The notes below the pieces were generated by a model. It saw nothing but the letters and a program-made list of their open reading frames with translations, had not been told where the DNA came from and made no database searches. Shown piece by piece: positions 31,158 through 41,788 of a DNA stretch of 64,000 nucleotides (its first letter is position 1; each line of letters starts with the position of its first letter). This DNA comes from Flectonema sp. DT1601 (lineage: Eukaryota > Euglenozoa > Diplonemea > Diplonemida > Diplonemidae). The DNA lies in NCBI GenBank assembly GCA_964019425.1, contig OZ025794.1, positions 1-64,000 of the forward strand. The letters run 5' to 3'. The translations under genes and the position numbers were made by a program.

Positions 31158-33620
31158 TCAGAGTCCTCTGCGGGGGGATTTCTTTTTCTTTAACGCCTTA
31201 GCAGCTTTTCGGGAGGACGAAAGATCATCCCAAAATTCGGGAGTTTCATGAGGTTCCAGAGCAGGAGGTGTTCCAGGTGGGGTGCCGCTCACCGCCACCT
31301 TGCCGCCAATGTTTTCATTTGAATCATCCGCGACTTGTTTAATAACAGACGAGAGGTAGTCTTGAGTGAGATGATCTTCTGTTTCTTGTTGGTGATTGTC
31401 TGGAATTCTTATGTCTTGCATTTTGTTTAGAGCAGGTTCGATGGCTGATGCATCCTCCCGTTGCTGGTCATTACCATCACAGGTAGCAGTATCTTCATGT
31501 TTCAGATCGTTACTTTTACTGACTTCTTCAGTAATTGATTGATCTGCTTCGTCTTCAGCCGACTGATTATTGTCACCACTAGAGACACCTTCTGCTTCAC
31601 CACCAGCGGCAGTGTTGTCACTACTAGCGGCGTCTTTATTGCCATCAGTAGCACCGGCAACGTCGTTTTTGTCATCACCAACTGCAGTGTCACAATCGAC
31701 ATCAGTAGTAATGTTATTGTCGTCACCGTTGTCACCTTCACCAGCAGTATCGTCATTGTCATCACCAGCTGCAGTGTTGTCACTTTCAGCGGCAGTGTTG
31801 TTTTTGTTAACAACTGCAGCCCTCACAATGTCGTTCTTGCCATCAGTGTCAGTGTCATTGCTATCAGGGGTACTAGAAACATCATTTTGGATAGGGAGGT
31901 CTATATCAACATCATCATCACCATCAGCACCATCTTCAACATTATCAGCTCCGTGATTAGAAGGGGCGCAGTTATCACTGTCATCACCAACAACTACAGT
32001 GACATCATTTCCATCAGGGGCACTGACATTATTGTTGTTGCTCTCAAGAGCAGTGTTGCCACCATCAGCAGCAGTGTCGTTGTCAGAGGTACCACCATCA
32101 CTATCACCATCAGCCTCACCAGAAGCAATGACGAGGTCATTATTCTCGTCACCAGCAACAGCAGTGTTTCCGTCAGCGGCAACGTCTTCGTTGTCAGCTG
32201 TAGTGTCATCATTGATGACATCAGGGGAACTGACAACGTCATCGGCACTACTGCTACCCTCAACGGCAACAACGCCACCAACAGTTGCGGTGATATCTTC
32301 GCTCCCTGTGGCACTGGCAGTGTTGTTGTCAACTCCAACAACAATAACGGCGTTGTCATCACCAGCAGTGCTGACATCAGCAGCAACATTGTTATCGCTG
32401 TCATCATTATCAGCAGCAGTGTTGACAAAATCGTTATCGATACGAACATTAACATTGTTATCATCAGCAGCATGGTCATGGTCGTTACTGTGATCACCAT
32501 CAACTGAAGTAGTGTTGTGATTTCTCTCTAGTCCACTCTCAGTAGCTCTACTGACTTCATCATTACGAGTTTCACGACCTTCTGGAACTGATAGATCCCT
32601 GCGAGGTATCGTATTCGATTTACTTGAAATGATCTGTTGGTTGGTAGCTGACAAATGATCCTTATTCAGCCCTGGTAACTTTATTGAAGGACTAGTAGCA
32701 TCGAAATCTTTTCGACTACTACTGAGATGTGACTGCTGCTGCTGTGAGTTTGTTACAACTGACAGGCAGTCCGCTATTGCCAACAGCGGATCTCGCATTC
32801 GATTTTGTTCAAAGCCACCTGTAATATTCTTACGTTTTTTTGATTGAAGTGACGTGCAACTTGACGAAGATTCGACCTCATCCTCCCCTCGATTTGAATT
32901 GCTGGTAATCATAAATGGCGTCGCACAATTAACAGTTTTCCATTTGTTGGTTCGAAGTGGCTGTAGGACAGGTTTGAAAGCATTTTTTTTTGATTTCCTT
33001 CTTATACTCCGGAAAGTAGTTGATATCTGTTCTTCACTTCTTGCTAACAACGACTGCTGGATGTTTGTTTGCAAAAGATGTGCCTCATCACGCAATCGAG
33101 TTCTTAATGCAGGAAGGTTTTTTGGTGCGGAAAGGATGGGAGTTGGAGAATCTTTTGTAGACTTTCGCAGACTATTTGACTGCTCTTCATGTCCATGACG
33201 GACTTTTGGAATTGCTGCTGCCAAGTCCGTCGCTGTGAGTCCTCCAGTTTGTCTAATTCTGATCTTTACTTGTTCAAATATTTTAGCGACAGTTGAAGGA
33301 TCACCTGCGACTAGCAAATTACGTTCTTCGTAGCTGATGTCGTAGCCGAGTGACCCAATTTTGTGAGCCAACATATTCCAGTAATAAATCCTGTCGATGG
33401 TTGTCGCTTTTGAACTTTTTAATTTCGGAATTGGTCGGCAGTCAACTTTGCTTGAAGAGTGCGCGTTAACAATTTGAAGGATTCTAACTCCCGAAAGCAA
33501 AGCTTCTGAAGCACTTTCACAAATCACCACCTGCTCGTTACCAGAACCTTCGATAACTGAAGTGTCATCCAGCACACGTAAGTACTTCAGCCACTTAAAA
33601 GTATCGCTTGAGATTCTCAT
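31158..33620 (-). CDS. CH-like-domain protein with long Asp/Asn-rich tract
   Basis: 820 aa. Residues 5-125 (WLKYLRVLDD... to IFEQVKIRIRQTGG) fit the calponin-homology-like N-terminal domain found in axonemal and centriolar proteins: a conserved WL start, a central IPKLK stretch and a YWNMLAHKIGSLGYD helix. Residues about 370-690 are almost only D, N, A, T, V, S and G (such as DGDNNDTAVG), an acidic disordered tract built by repeat expansion. A flagellar role is an inference from the N-terminal domain alone. The C-terminus is basic (KKKKSPRRG). No intron seen. Confidence 0.7.
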   Translation of the reverse strand: MRISSDTFKWLKYLRVLDDTSVIEGSGNEQVVICESASEALLSGVRILQIVNAHSSSKVDCRPIPKLKSSKATTIDRIYYWNMLAHKIGSLGYDISYEERNLLVAGDPSTVAKIFEQVKIRIRQTGGLTATDLAAAIPKVRHGHEEQSNSLRKSTKDSPTPILSAPKNLPALRTRLRDEAHLLQTNIQQSLLARSEEQISTTFRSIRRKSKKNAFKPVLQPLRTNKWKTVNCATPFMITSNSNRGEDEVESSSSCTSLQSKKRKNITGGFEQNRMRDPLLAIADCLSVVTNSQQQQSHLSSSRKDFDATSPSIKLPGLNKDHLSATNQQIISSKSNTIPRRDLSVPEGRETRNDEVSRATESGLERNHNTTSVDGDHSNDHDHAADDNNVNVRIDNDFVNTAADNDDSDNNVAADVSTAGDDNAVIVVGVDNNTASATGSEDITATVGGVVAVEGSSSADDVVSSPDVINDDTTADNEDVAADGNTAVAGDENNDLVIASGEADGDSDGGTSDNDTAADGGNTALESNNNNVSAPDGNDVTVVVGDDSDNCAPSNHGADNVEDGADGDDDVDIDLPIQNDVSSTPDSNDTDTDGKNDIVRAAVVNKNNTAAESDNTAAGDDNDDTAGEGDNGDDNNITTDVDCDTAVGDDKNDVAGATDGNKDAASSDNTAAGGEAEGVSSGDNNQSAEDEADQSITEEVSKSNDLKHEDTATCDGNDQQREDASAIEPALNKMQDIRIPDNHQQETEDHLTQDYLSSVIKQVADDSNENIGGKVAVSGTPPGTPPALEPHETPEFWDDLSSSRKAAKALKKKKSPRRGL

Positions 33621-33990
33621 TACTTTCTGACTGCTAACTTCTGACTGTCGGCTGCCATTTCATTCTTCCTCACAGAACCTGACGAATATAAAATAGAACT
33701 TGAATACCCAACTCATGATCACAATATTATAATACCTCAGAGTTGCACAAAGAGTTAGAGCCGGCTTGCAACCAAACTATGAAATTAAAACAATAAACAG
33801 CAGCCTATAGAGAATCAATTGCTTAAGGTGAGGCCACCTCTCTGCTGACTACTTAGGTCGCAGATAACATTCAACTGGAATCGGCTAACAACTAAACACT
33901 TGTTTTTTTTAATTATAATTTATTGGGTTTTTTTTTTTTTTTTTTTTTTTTGGTTTTTTTTTCCCACTCGTGTACGCTGGGTCTGTCCGA
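33621..33990. other. Intergenic spacer with long T tract
   Basis: 370 nt. On the coding strand a poly(A)-like run (33931-33951) follows the stop of the next gene within 70 nt. No gene seen. Confidence 0.5.
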
Positions 33991-34857
33991 CTAAATTAGT
34001 GTTTTTATCATATCCTTTGCTTGTCTCTCTCTTGCTAAAATAACAACCCAGTAGTAAGCGAGGAATAACACTCCGGTGATCGCTGAGTTTATCGCACGCA
34101 TATCAACTTTGTCAATCTTTCCAAATATTGTTCGCAAACCTCTCCTGATTGATTGGTAAAATCCAACAGCACCTGCTGCAAGAAGACAAATAGTGTGCGA
34201 AGGAATATCAATTGGTACTTTATAATACCACGTCAACATACTGTAAGCTGATGCTCCTAATGAGCAAAGTAAACTGTTTACGGACATTGATTTGTTGTTT
34301 GATCTGTAGCAAGACTGTACCAACTGTGAAATACAAAGAGAGGCTGTAGCTCCGTGTAAAGGAACAGAGTATGGAGATGCAGCTGCATGAGAGGCTAAAA
34401 AGAATCCGATACTCGTACTTATTGAAGCGGGTAGGAAATATTGATAAAATGGTTTTTTAAAAAAATAGCAAAGTGGTCCAGCAGCCCATCCAGCAGCTAG
34501 TACTCCAGGCGCCAGAGTTTTAATGTGTTTGAGAAGTTGTTTGTTGTTGTTTTCTGTAAAAAGATCATTCCAAGAGTCTTTTATATATTTTATAACACAA
34601 GAAGTTGTTATTAAAGTCGGTACCCACATTGGAACTGCAGACGCAAAGTGAAATGCGACTGTTCCAGCTCCTGCTAACACCCCACCTGCCGCTGTTGCGA
34701 GATATACTTTTGATTGCTTTATTTTATAATCTCTCCATTCTCCCTTTGTCTCATCGGCATCCTTCTGAATTACAGCAGCTATCCCATAACCAATAACTCC
34801 AGCTGAGCAGGTTGCTAACAAAACGAGGCGTTGTTGTTGTTGTTGTTGTTGATTCAT
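33991..34857 (-). CDS. Polytopic membrane protein of unknown family
   Basis: 288 aa with seven or eight hydrophobic segments (about 10-27, 50-70, 75-92, 115-131, 135-156, 168-182, 195-212, 218-236 and 256-276). Small residues (Gly, Ala) are common in the helices and short basic loops lie between them. A polyglutamine run directly follows the initiator Met. No signature motif is recognised, so neither transport nor enzyme activity is proposed. The spacer to the cyclophilin gene is only 198 nt. Confidence 0.6.
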   Translation of the reverse strand: MNQQQQQQQRLVLLATCSAGVIGYGIAAVIQKDADETKGEWRDYKIKQSKVYLATAAGGVLAGAGTVAFHFASAVPMWVPTLITTSCVIKYIKDSWNDLFTENNNKQLLKHIKTLAPGVLAAGWAAGPLCYFFKKPFYQYFLPASISTSIGFFLASHAAASPYSVPLHGATASLCISQLVQSCYRSNNKSMSVNSLLCSLGASAYSMLTWYYKVPIDIPSHTICLLAAGAVGFYQSIRRGLRTIFGKIDKVDMRAINSAITGVLFLAYYWVVILARERQAKDMIKTLI

Positions 34858-35055
34858 TGTTCTGGTATTCCTTTGAGAAGACGAGGTATTAATATAAAGG
34901 AAGCAACAGTAACATTCGAATTCCTATTTTTGTTTACTAACCAAATCTGTCCTTTGCCTGTTGTGATGAGAAATTGATTATTTCAGTAGAAGAGTACAAT
35001 AGCTTCTGAAGAATTAATTATCTATCAGTTAGTCGTTTTGTGAAAATATTTAAAA

Positions 35056-36411
35056 TTAAATTTCAACTTCAGTCAACTCAACGTCATTAGTGCTGCACAG
35101 CTCTCGAATTTTTCGCATCAAAACTTCCTCGTCACTCTTCGGAAGAACAATTCTCTTCGCTAACTCTGGAAATCCGAGAGACGTATCATTTTGACGGTAA
35201 CTGACTTTCTTAATACGGCCTCGAGGTTCCTCATTTAGTGTGTAAGTCACCCCTCCTCCAGAAACAGCCGAAAGGGTCACCTGCTTTTGTGTCTTTTGAT
35301 CAATGAAATGAACTGCCGTGGGGTCAGAGACTCCGAGATCACCCGTCCACTGAGCCATCTTTTTTGAGATCTTTTGCTTCTGCTCTTTGCGTATGTTGGC
35401 AAACCACAAATACAGTTCCGTTATTTTTGAGTCGGTAACACTTTCCTTGTGAGCTGTTGTGATGTGATCCCAAGCATCTTCAAAATCGGAAATCATCTCC
35501 ATCTCTTTGATGGATAAGGCGAAGTAATAATTAGATTTCGCATTATTTGGCGACACTTTCAGGGACTCAGATGCCATTTTTTTTACAGCTGACCAACAAC
35601 CTGATTTCATATGACAGAGAGCTGAGTTGTTATATATTTTAACTTTCATCTGTTTTATGTTCTCGACGGCAGTCTCATCTTCAGTCATCTTCAAGAGAGA
35701 CTTCGTGTAACGAAGAGATTGTTTGTAAACTAAAAGTGATTTTTGGAAATCTGATGATTTGAAATAGCTGTCAGCTTCTTCTTTTATTAAAGAAGTCGCT
35801 TCTGTTAGTTTGTCGTAGTCGAGAGGGGGGTTGTTGTCTTCAGGATTCCGTTCATATTTTTGATATAAACTTGTTAGTGAAGTGTTAGTACTTTCTGATA
35901 CTATCCCGCTGTCGATGATAATAATATCAGCAACAGGTACATCATTCTCACCGATGTGAAGCTCTTCGATTTCTCTGATTATATTCATTCCGTGGATTAC
36001 TTTCCCGAATACGATATTGTTCCCATTCAAGTGAGGAGTTGCGTCGAGTGTTATATAAAATTGAGAGCAATTCGTATTCGGACCAGAGTTTGCTGAACAT
36101 AACAAACCAGAACCAGAATGTGTTCTGATGAAGTTTTCATCATCAAAAACGGAATTAAATATCGACCGACCACCAGTTCCGTCTCCATTAGTGATGTCAC
36201 CTCCTTGGAGTAAGAATCCAGGAATCACGCGATGGATTTTACTGTTCTTGTAACCAAACTGATCACCATCAGTATTGACTCCCTCACACAGTCCTGCAAA
36301 GTTTTGACAAGTTTTCGGAACCTCATCGTCGTGTAACTCAAAGACGACTCGACTCACGTCATCACTTCCACTGATGAGGATGTCGAAATAGCATCGCATT
36401 GGCTTCGTCAT
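35056..36411 (-). CDS. PPID: Cyclophilin-40-type peptidyl-prolyl isomerase with TPR domain
   Basis: 451 aa. Residues 5-170 are a cyclophilin domain with HRVIPGF (catalytic Arg and Phe), LQGGD, GTGG, NSGPNTN and the ATPHLNG segment. His replaces the Trp of cyclophilin A there, as in other Cyp40 proteins, and is expected to weaken cyclosporin binding. Residues about 195-340 form TPR-like helical pairs (e.g. SALCHMKSGCW, SNYYFALSIKEM), the Hsp90-docking part of Cyp40. The length is longer than usual (about 370 aa) because of an extra C-terminal 90-100 residues. An ATTTTCAG acceptor ends 13 nt before the ATG, fitting spliced-leader addition. Confidence 0.93.
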   Translation of the reverse strand: MTKPMRCYFDILISGSDDVSRVVFELHDDEVPKTCQNFAGLCEGVNTDGDQFGYKNSKIHRVIPGFLLQGGDITNGDGTGGRSIFNSVFDDENFIRTHSGSGLLCSANSGPNTNCSQFYITLDATPHLNGNNIVFGKVIHGMNIIREIEELHIGENDVPVADIIIIDSGIVSESTNTSLTSLYQKYERNPEDNNPPLDYDKLTEATSLIKEEADSYFKSSDFQKSLLVYKQSLRYTKSLLKMTEDETAVENIKQMKVKIYNNSALCHMKSGCWSAVKKMASESLKVSPNNAKSNYYFALSIKEMEMISDFEDAWDHITTAHKESVTDSKITELYLWFANIRKEQKQKISKKMAQWTGDLGVSDPTAVHFIDQKTQKQVTLSAVSGGGVTYTLNEEPRGRIKKVSYRQNDTSLGFPELAKRIVLPKSDEEVLMRKIRELCSTNDVELTEVEI

Positions 36412-36646
36412 TTATATTTTTATACTGAAAATAATACAATCGATTATTAGATTACGTCATCCACTTCACTTTGATAAGATCAAAACCGTAAGAAATAATA
36501 AAACGTTTTCTTGTTTTCCTTTTTTATATTCAAAAACACAATCAGATTTCTGATGATGATCACAGAAATATTAAAAAGGAAAAGTACCGAATTGAAGTAA
36601 TCCAACACACCAGTCACTCTTCATACCAGTAGTTGGTATTAATTAT
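36412..36646. other. Intergenic spacer
   Basis: AT-rich sequence of 235 nt. Nothing recognised apart from the acceptor used by the cyclophilin gene. Confidence 0.5.
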
Positions 36647-36886
36647 TTATTGAAGGCTACAGTTTGTACAAAGACTACAACTTGATTCAGGAGTGTTTCC
36701 TTCTTCTAGAGGAATAGTTGAAGCAGACATTACCTTCGGTTGACCGACTGTTGCTTCACAGCCGTCAAGGTCAAGACAAGATCCCATAAATTGTTTTGCT
36801 TCGGCACCTTCTGTTTCTCTGCGTGGTCGGGTTGCCGCATGCGGGGCTGGCGGCAACAGATTTATATCGCTTCCTTCGCTAAGCAT
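36647..36886 (-). CDS. Small Cys-containing protein, hypothetical
   Basis: 79 aa, hydrophilic, with four cysteines in the C-terminal 11 residues' neighbourhood (SSCSLCTNCSLQ). Support comes from context: same strand as all neighbours, and 40 nt upstream a T-rich (GATTTT)n tract followed by AATTCCAG, a good splice acceptor. A six-codon upstream ORF (ATGAAGCCATTCGATGCTTAG) overlaps the start and could damp translation. No family recognised. It could be a spurious ORF. Confidence 0.4.
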   Translation of the reverse strand: MLSEGSDINLLPPAPHAATRPRRETEGAEAKQFMGSCLDLDGCEATVGQPKVMSASTIPLEEGNTPESSCSLCTNCSLQ

Positions 36887-36949
36887 CGAATGGCTTCATT
36901 TTATTGTTATCCCCGACCTGGAATTAAAATCTACATTACTATCAAAACA

Positions 36950-36989
36950 ACAAAAATCAAAATCAAAATCAAAATCAAAAAACAAATAT
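36950..36989. repeat. Short AAAATC microsatellite
   Basis: Four to five copies of a hexamer. On the minus strand it reads (GATTTT)n, a pyrimidine-leaning tract upstream of the small ORF at 36647-36886. Confidence 0.8.
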
Positions 36990-37251
36990 TCCCATGTAAA
37001 TGTAACACAGTCAGCTGTAGGGTAATGTAACCATCACAGCTGAGTGTTATTATTGTCTGACGTGGCCTTGAAACAGAAGTCTGGCCAAACGTTGATAATT
37101 TCGTCAAAAACAAGAGAAACAGTCCCAACCAACTACATGAATTGGAAACTAATAACAACCGTCAAGTGAGATCTGTAAAGACCTATTCGAAGGTTGAAGG
37201 CGCCGTCCTAATTAAAAGCAACGCAAAGAATGATAACATAATAATAAAAAG

Positions 37252-38556
37252 CTATATAAGTGGTAGTGAAAAGAGAGAAGCCTTTCGGCTAAAAGTTGCA
37301 CTTCCACTCGCTGAAGGAGGTTGTGGGATATGCGGGAGGTCCGATGCCAACTCTGCTTCGAGTATCCGCATCTTCTTTTTAAGTTTCGCAGAAGTGTAAT
37401 CCTTGGCTGCTGGTTTGGAATTTCTTATGAAATTACAAACTTCCAGAGACTCGATTGCTCTACGTTCACGCTTTGCTTCAGAATCCAATAATTGATATTG
37501 GTATTGTGATTGTATTTCTAATTTCGTAATCATCTCTTCGAACAGCAGTGGGAGGGATCTCAGTATTGGTACTGTGACGACTTCACTACTCGTGGGAACT
37601 TTCTCACACTTCTCTTGCTTCTTTGACTGTTTGGGTGGTTTTGGTCTCTTTGCCGATTTCATTTTCGGAGGAGAAGTTATTTGCTGCTGTTGAGATATTT
37701 CATTACCGTCAAATAATTTAGCGTTGTTTTTAATTATTAGATACCCAGATGACTCGAAGGAGAGAATCTTGTTGCGGTCAGTATCTTCAAAATCAATTAC
37801 ATCACAACGACATTCACTCTCCGTGACAACCACATTTAATATTTCATTAGAGAAGTCAATTGACTGACGATCAATATCAAACTGTTTTGTAAAGCTACCA
37901 GGAAGACTTATTACAAGGTTACTAATGTCACTTCTATCAGTCACTGACATCGTAGTAAAGCTGTCAACATTTCTAATGTTGTAATTACTATTTATGAGAT
38001 CGAACTTCTCTTTCTCTAAATTTAATAATTTGTTTCGTAAGGTGAGTTCCAACTCAAGTAGTGTTTCTACTGAACGGAAAGGTACGAAGAGAGGAATCGC
38101 AACCGTCGACGACTTTGGTGTCGATGATCTCGGAGTTGGTAATGGAGAGTCACTATTCCTAGGTTGAAATGCGCAAAGTCTTCTAATTTTTACGGCAGTT
38201 TTTTGCATCCGAATTCGGTTCAGACTAATCCCTGAACAACTTAAGCTATTGTGAATAGGACTTCGAGGTATGTTTAGAGAAGGTACCAAGTGAGTCTCAA
38301 AAGGAGAAGCTTTTTCCTGTAAAACCCTCGCATATGCTCCACTTGTAGTCGGTCGCTGACAACACGAACTCGGAGTATGGACTGGAGTACAGACAGCTGT
38401 AAATGATTCCACGGCTCTAATAGTTCCCGCCACATTAGCAGATGGGTACTCTCCTTTGTTCCTAATCTGAGTTCTCCGTAAAGATATCGTCGGTCGAGCT
38501 GACCCCGCACCCGCACGGGAATTGAGGACAAAAATAGGCATCCTTCTACAAGTCAC
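37252..38556 (-). CDS. Unknown protein with central coiled coil
   Basis: 434 aa, intact. The start may be the sixth codon (MPIFVLN). It has Ser/Pro/Arg-rich regions at 1-150, a coiled coil near 165-195 (LLELELTLRNKLLNLEKEKF), a strand-rich middle (CRCDVIDFEDT), a basic patch about 290-310 (KSAKRPKPPKQSKK) and a helical C-terminus. No domain recognised. The minus-strand TTTTTCTCTTCGTAG acceptor is about 60 nt upstream. It is flanked by a small ORF and an LRR gene, and the context gives no functional hint. Confidence 0.6.
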   Translation of the reverse strand: MTCRRMPIFVLNSRAGAGSARPTISLRRTQIRNKGEYPSANVAGTIRAVESFTAVCTPVHTPSSCCQRPTTSGAYARVLQEKASPFETHLVPSLNIPRSPIHNSLSCSGISLNRIRMQKTAVKIRRLCAFQPRNSDSPLPTPRSSTPKSSTVAIPLFVPFRSVETLLELELTLRNKLLNLEKEKFDLINSNYNIRNVDSFTTMSVTDRSDISNLVISLPGSFTKQFDIDRQSIDFSNEILNVVVTESECRCDVIDFEDTDRNKILSFESSGYLIIKNNAKLFDGNEISQQQQITSPPKMKSAKRPKPPKQSKKQEKCEKVPTSSEVVTVPILRSLPLLFEEMITKLEIQSQYQYQLLDSEAKRERRAIESLEVCNFIRNSKPAAKDYTSAKLKKKMRILEAELASDLPHIPQPPSASGSATFSRKASLFSLPLI

Positions 38557-38883
38557 TCTTCAACTCTGAGGCATTTTGAATCGCATTATTCCCGTCTACG
38601 AAGAGAAAAACATAAATAAAAGGCAATCCCTTTCACAACAACCTTCCTCTTAGTAGTAACTCCTAATTGAGAAGAAGTAATGAGAAGTAATAACTAAAAT
38701 ATAACAAATAGTGGATTTAGGAAGCAGCGAATGACAAGGAGAAGAATCTCAAGCGGATCGCCGCGTCGTGTAAAAGAAAAGAAGGAAGCGCAAGAAAAGA
38801 ATCTCAGCGACTTCGATAAACTGAACGAACAAAAAACAAAAATCTCGTCAATCCTGAAGAAGAAGAAGAAGAAGAAAAAAAAT
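38557..38883. other. Intergenic spacer with GAA run
   Basis: 327 nt. A plus-strand Lys-rich ORF here is made by a GAA/AAA run and is not supported. The pyrimidine-rich trans-splice-like acceptor of the preceding gene lies at its left edge. Confidence 0.5.
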
Positions 38884-41788
38884 TTACTTCTTTCGCTTTC
38901 CCTTCTTAACCTTCTCAGCTCTCTTTGGTGTGAAGGTAGTCCAGATTCGGGTTGCAGGAGGACTTCGATATTGATTTCTAATTACCTGACATCCCTCACG
39001 AACTGACTGCAACATAACAACCTCAGCGTTAGAGATTGAGGACTCAGACACAACAAGACATTGTAGTTCTCTAATGTCATAAATAACATTCATACATGAT
39101 GTTAACGATATTTGTTTACAAGAAGAGATGTTCAAATGACGTAGCTGCTGACAACATCGAGTCACTGATTCAATTGTTGTATCAGTTAGTTCAAAACACC
39201 CAGCAACAGAAAGATATAAAAGAGATTGAGAATGACATAGTATCGAAGTCAATGTTGAGTCATTCGTCTGTGAGACTCCACTGATGTCGAGGTGTTTTAG
39301 ATTACGAGGTGCTTGTGTTAAACTTTTTAATCCTTCTGGTGTGAGGGTTTGTTGGTTACAAAGTTTCAGTCGAAGAACTTTTAAAAAGCAAAGCCTCCCA
39401 CCAATAGCTCGAATACCTTCATCACCAACTTTATGACATCCACTGATGTCTAAATGAGAAAGACCAGGACAGTATTGAGCTATTAAGTAAAGAGTTTTAT
39501 CATCAACATCCTGACAATAAGAAATATCTAAAACCTGAAGAGTTCTACAACAGTGAAGTGACTCAAATGCAGATCTTCCATTTGGGAGATCTAAATGTGG
39601 TAAACTATGACAACATAAAATAGATAATTGTGGACTAGATTCCATTAATACTCGCAAACCCTCAGCAGTTACTAAATGACAGTTATTAACATTAACAAAA
39701 GCAAGAAGTCGACACTTCATTGCGATTGATATCAGAGCTGAGTCTTCGAGTTGATCGCATCTGTCAAAGTTGACAAGTTTTAGTTTTGGACAGAAGTCTC
39801 CAACACGTCCCAAACTGTCAGGTGATATCCACTGCATTCCTTCGAAGTATAATTCTTCAACCTCAACACCTTTTTCAATTAACAAATTCATCAACCGACT
39901 GCTATCAAAACAAAAAGCACCTGACGGTGTTGTTGGTTCATCACTGAAGACCATCATATCTCGTATCTCTGGTCCCTTTTCTTTTCCATTCGCTGACTGA
40001 GATTTCTTCTTAGGAGCTGGTTGTGTATGTGTTAAACAATCACCCATACGAAGTCCAGTATCTGCGAGATATGAAGAGAACTGCGGTCTATCACTCGACA
40101 TGTTGTATGCAGAGACGAATTGAGGAGTTACAATGCGGAGCTTGGCTCCTGCAACCACTTGATTCAAAAGGTTTAAATTAGAAGTGTCATCACGAGAGCA
40201 GTCTCTCATCATCTTTGATCTAACTGCGAGTGACCAAAGTGTTAAAGCTGATCCGCTGCATAATAAATCAACTTCATCTTCCCCAATTAGTTCTTCTTGA
40301 GCAGCTGTCGCATCTTCAACATCAGCTCCGCAGTTCTTTAATCTCGTCCCGCTAAATGTGCGCGGTCTTCCTTGTAGCATTCGGCTTTGGGTTATCTGAT
40401 TGTATTGGAATTATGATTCATACTTCTGTGTGATAGTTTTATATAAAATTAATACATACCTGCTGCAGTACAATCTTTTCCTCGTGAGGTATCGAAGGAG
40501 GGGCTTGTGATGAAGATAATGAATTTGCCGAATTATTTTGGGAATTGGAATTGCTGTTGGATCCACTCTGAGAATCTCCAGAAGCGTTTTCGTCGTTTTC
40601 ACAAACTTCATCAGATTCTTCAACAGCGAGTTCTAATGATGAGTGATGTGATGACTCACTTAAGACATCTCCGATATCTTCTTCAGTCACTCTCACAGGA
40701 GGAGGTCTTACTATGGATTGACTGTCATATAAATACTTTGCGATATTACTTCTGGTGTAGGGTCCTCTATTTCTTAGAATTCCCTGTAGTGGTGTTGAAA
40801 GAAGTCGATAAGCCTGACTAGGAGGAACGACTGGATTCTTACTGTTGTGTAATCCCTTCCTCGTGTTGTTGTTGGCATTCGTTCCTTTGGGTCCGCAGTT
40901 GATATAATTTTTTCGATTTGCTGCACGAGCTGCGTTACTTGGAAGAACATTAGCAGGATCCTTACTGTGAATGACACTCGCAAGCGCGCGGGCAGCAATC
41001 GAAGTGAGAGAAGTGTTTTGAGACTGCGCAACAAGAGCCGGATGGTAAGCATCTTTTATATAAATACCACCATCTGTGTTGTATCCTTGAGATTCTGATT
41101 CACCAGGTCTGGGAGGCTTTCCAACAGACTGTCCTTGTGATTGATTAGTTGTGTTGTCATTTAATCTTTTCAAATGAGTCGAGTCTCTAACATCTTCACC
41201 ACCAACTCTCCTACAAGGTGAGGGTGAATTCATTCTATTTGGTGATGCAATTATTGAAGTGTTTGGATTGAACTGCTCTGCTTTCATATTCTCTCTCGCT
41301 TGCAGATCACTAATAAGAGGATGGAGAACATCTGTGACTACGGTATCTATGTTTAACTCATCATCACTACGTCTGTCTTGTCTTTTAACTGTGGCTGGAG
41401 GATGGAACCAATATGGGTTAGGCTGTTGAGCCTGTGCTAAGTGTGTTGGGTCGATAACAGTTGTAGTGGTACAGCTTTTCGATATATCTGACTCACGGAT
41501 GTCTGTCTCACTTCGAATTTGTCCAAATCCATCGGAGATAACATCTCTGTGTCCCTTTAGAGTTATCGGGTAGCTCATCTTTCGAGAGAAAGCTCCTCCT
41601 CCTTTTCTAACTCCTCCTCCTGAAGAGATGTGGAATGGCATTTTTGTGCTTTCAGTTTTCTCCAGTTGCTGCTTTGCACTTCCAAAAGGGCTCGTTGATA
41701 TTATAGTTTGCGAATAACGAAGGTCCAAGATGGGTGATGATATCCATGATGGCTCTCCCATCTTAGGACTGGTAGAAGGAACAGCCAT
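38884..41788 (-). CDS. Leucine-rich-repeat protein (AMN1/FBXL type), two exons
   Basis: Exons 40460-41788 and 38884-40395 are joined across a 64-nt intron (GTATGT at 40459, ATCAG at 40396). The join is in phase and gives 946 aa. The N-terminal half is Ser/Asn-rich and disordered, with no clear domain. From about residue 600, at least eight cysteine-containing LRRs follow (e.g. LQVLDISYCQDVDDKTL, LSHLDISGCHKVGDEGI, LRHLNISSCKQISLT), as in AMN1 and FBXL proteins. I see no convincing F-box. The basic tail is KVKKGKRKK. Possible roles are ubiquitin-ligase substrate recognition or an axonemal scaffold; the sequence does not decide. Confidence 0.82.
40396..40459 (-). other. Cis-intron in the LRR gene (64 nt)
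   Basis: The donor GTATGT follows CAGCAG and the acceptor reads ACAATCAG. Splicing keeps the frame (phase 0) and removes stops that otherwise separate the two halves. Confidence 0.8.

Noticed and set aside
31539-32507. Plus-strand 322-codon ORF opposite the CH-like gene
   Set aside because: Antisense shadow of the Asp/Asn-rich repeat. Its composition follows the complementary codons and it has no domain.
38731-39006. Plus-strand Lys-rich ORF
   Set aside because: Generated by GAA/AAA runs and the reverse of the LRR gene end. It is the only plus-strand candidate here and lacks support.
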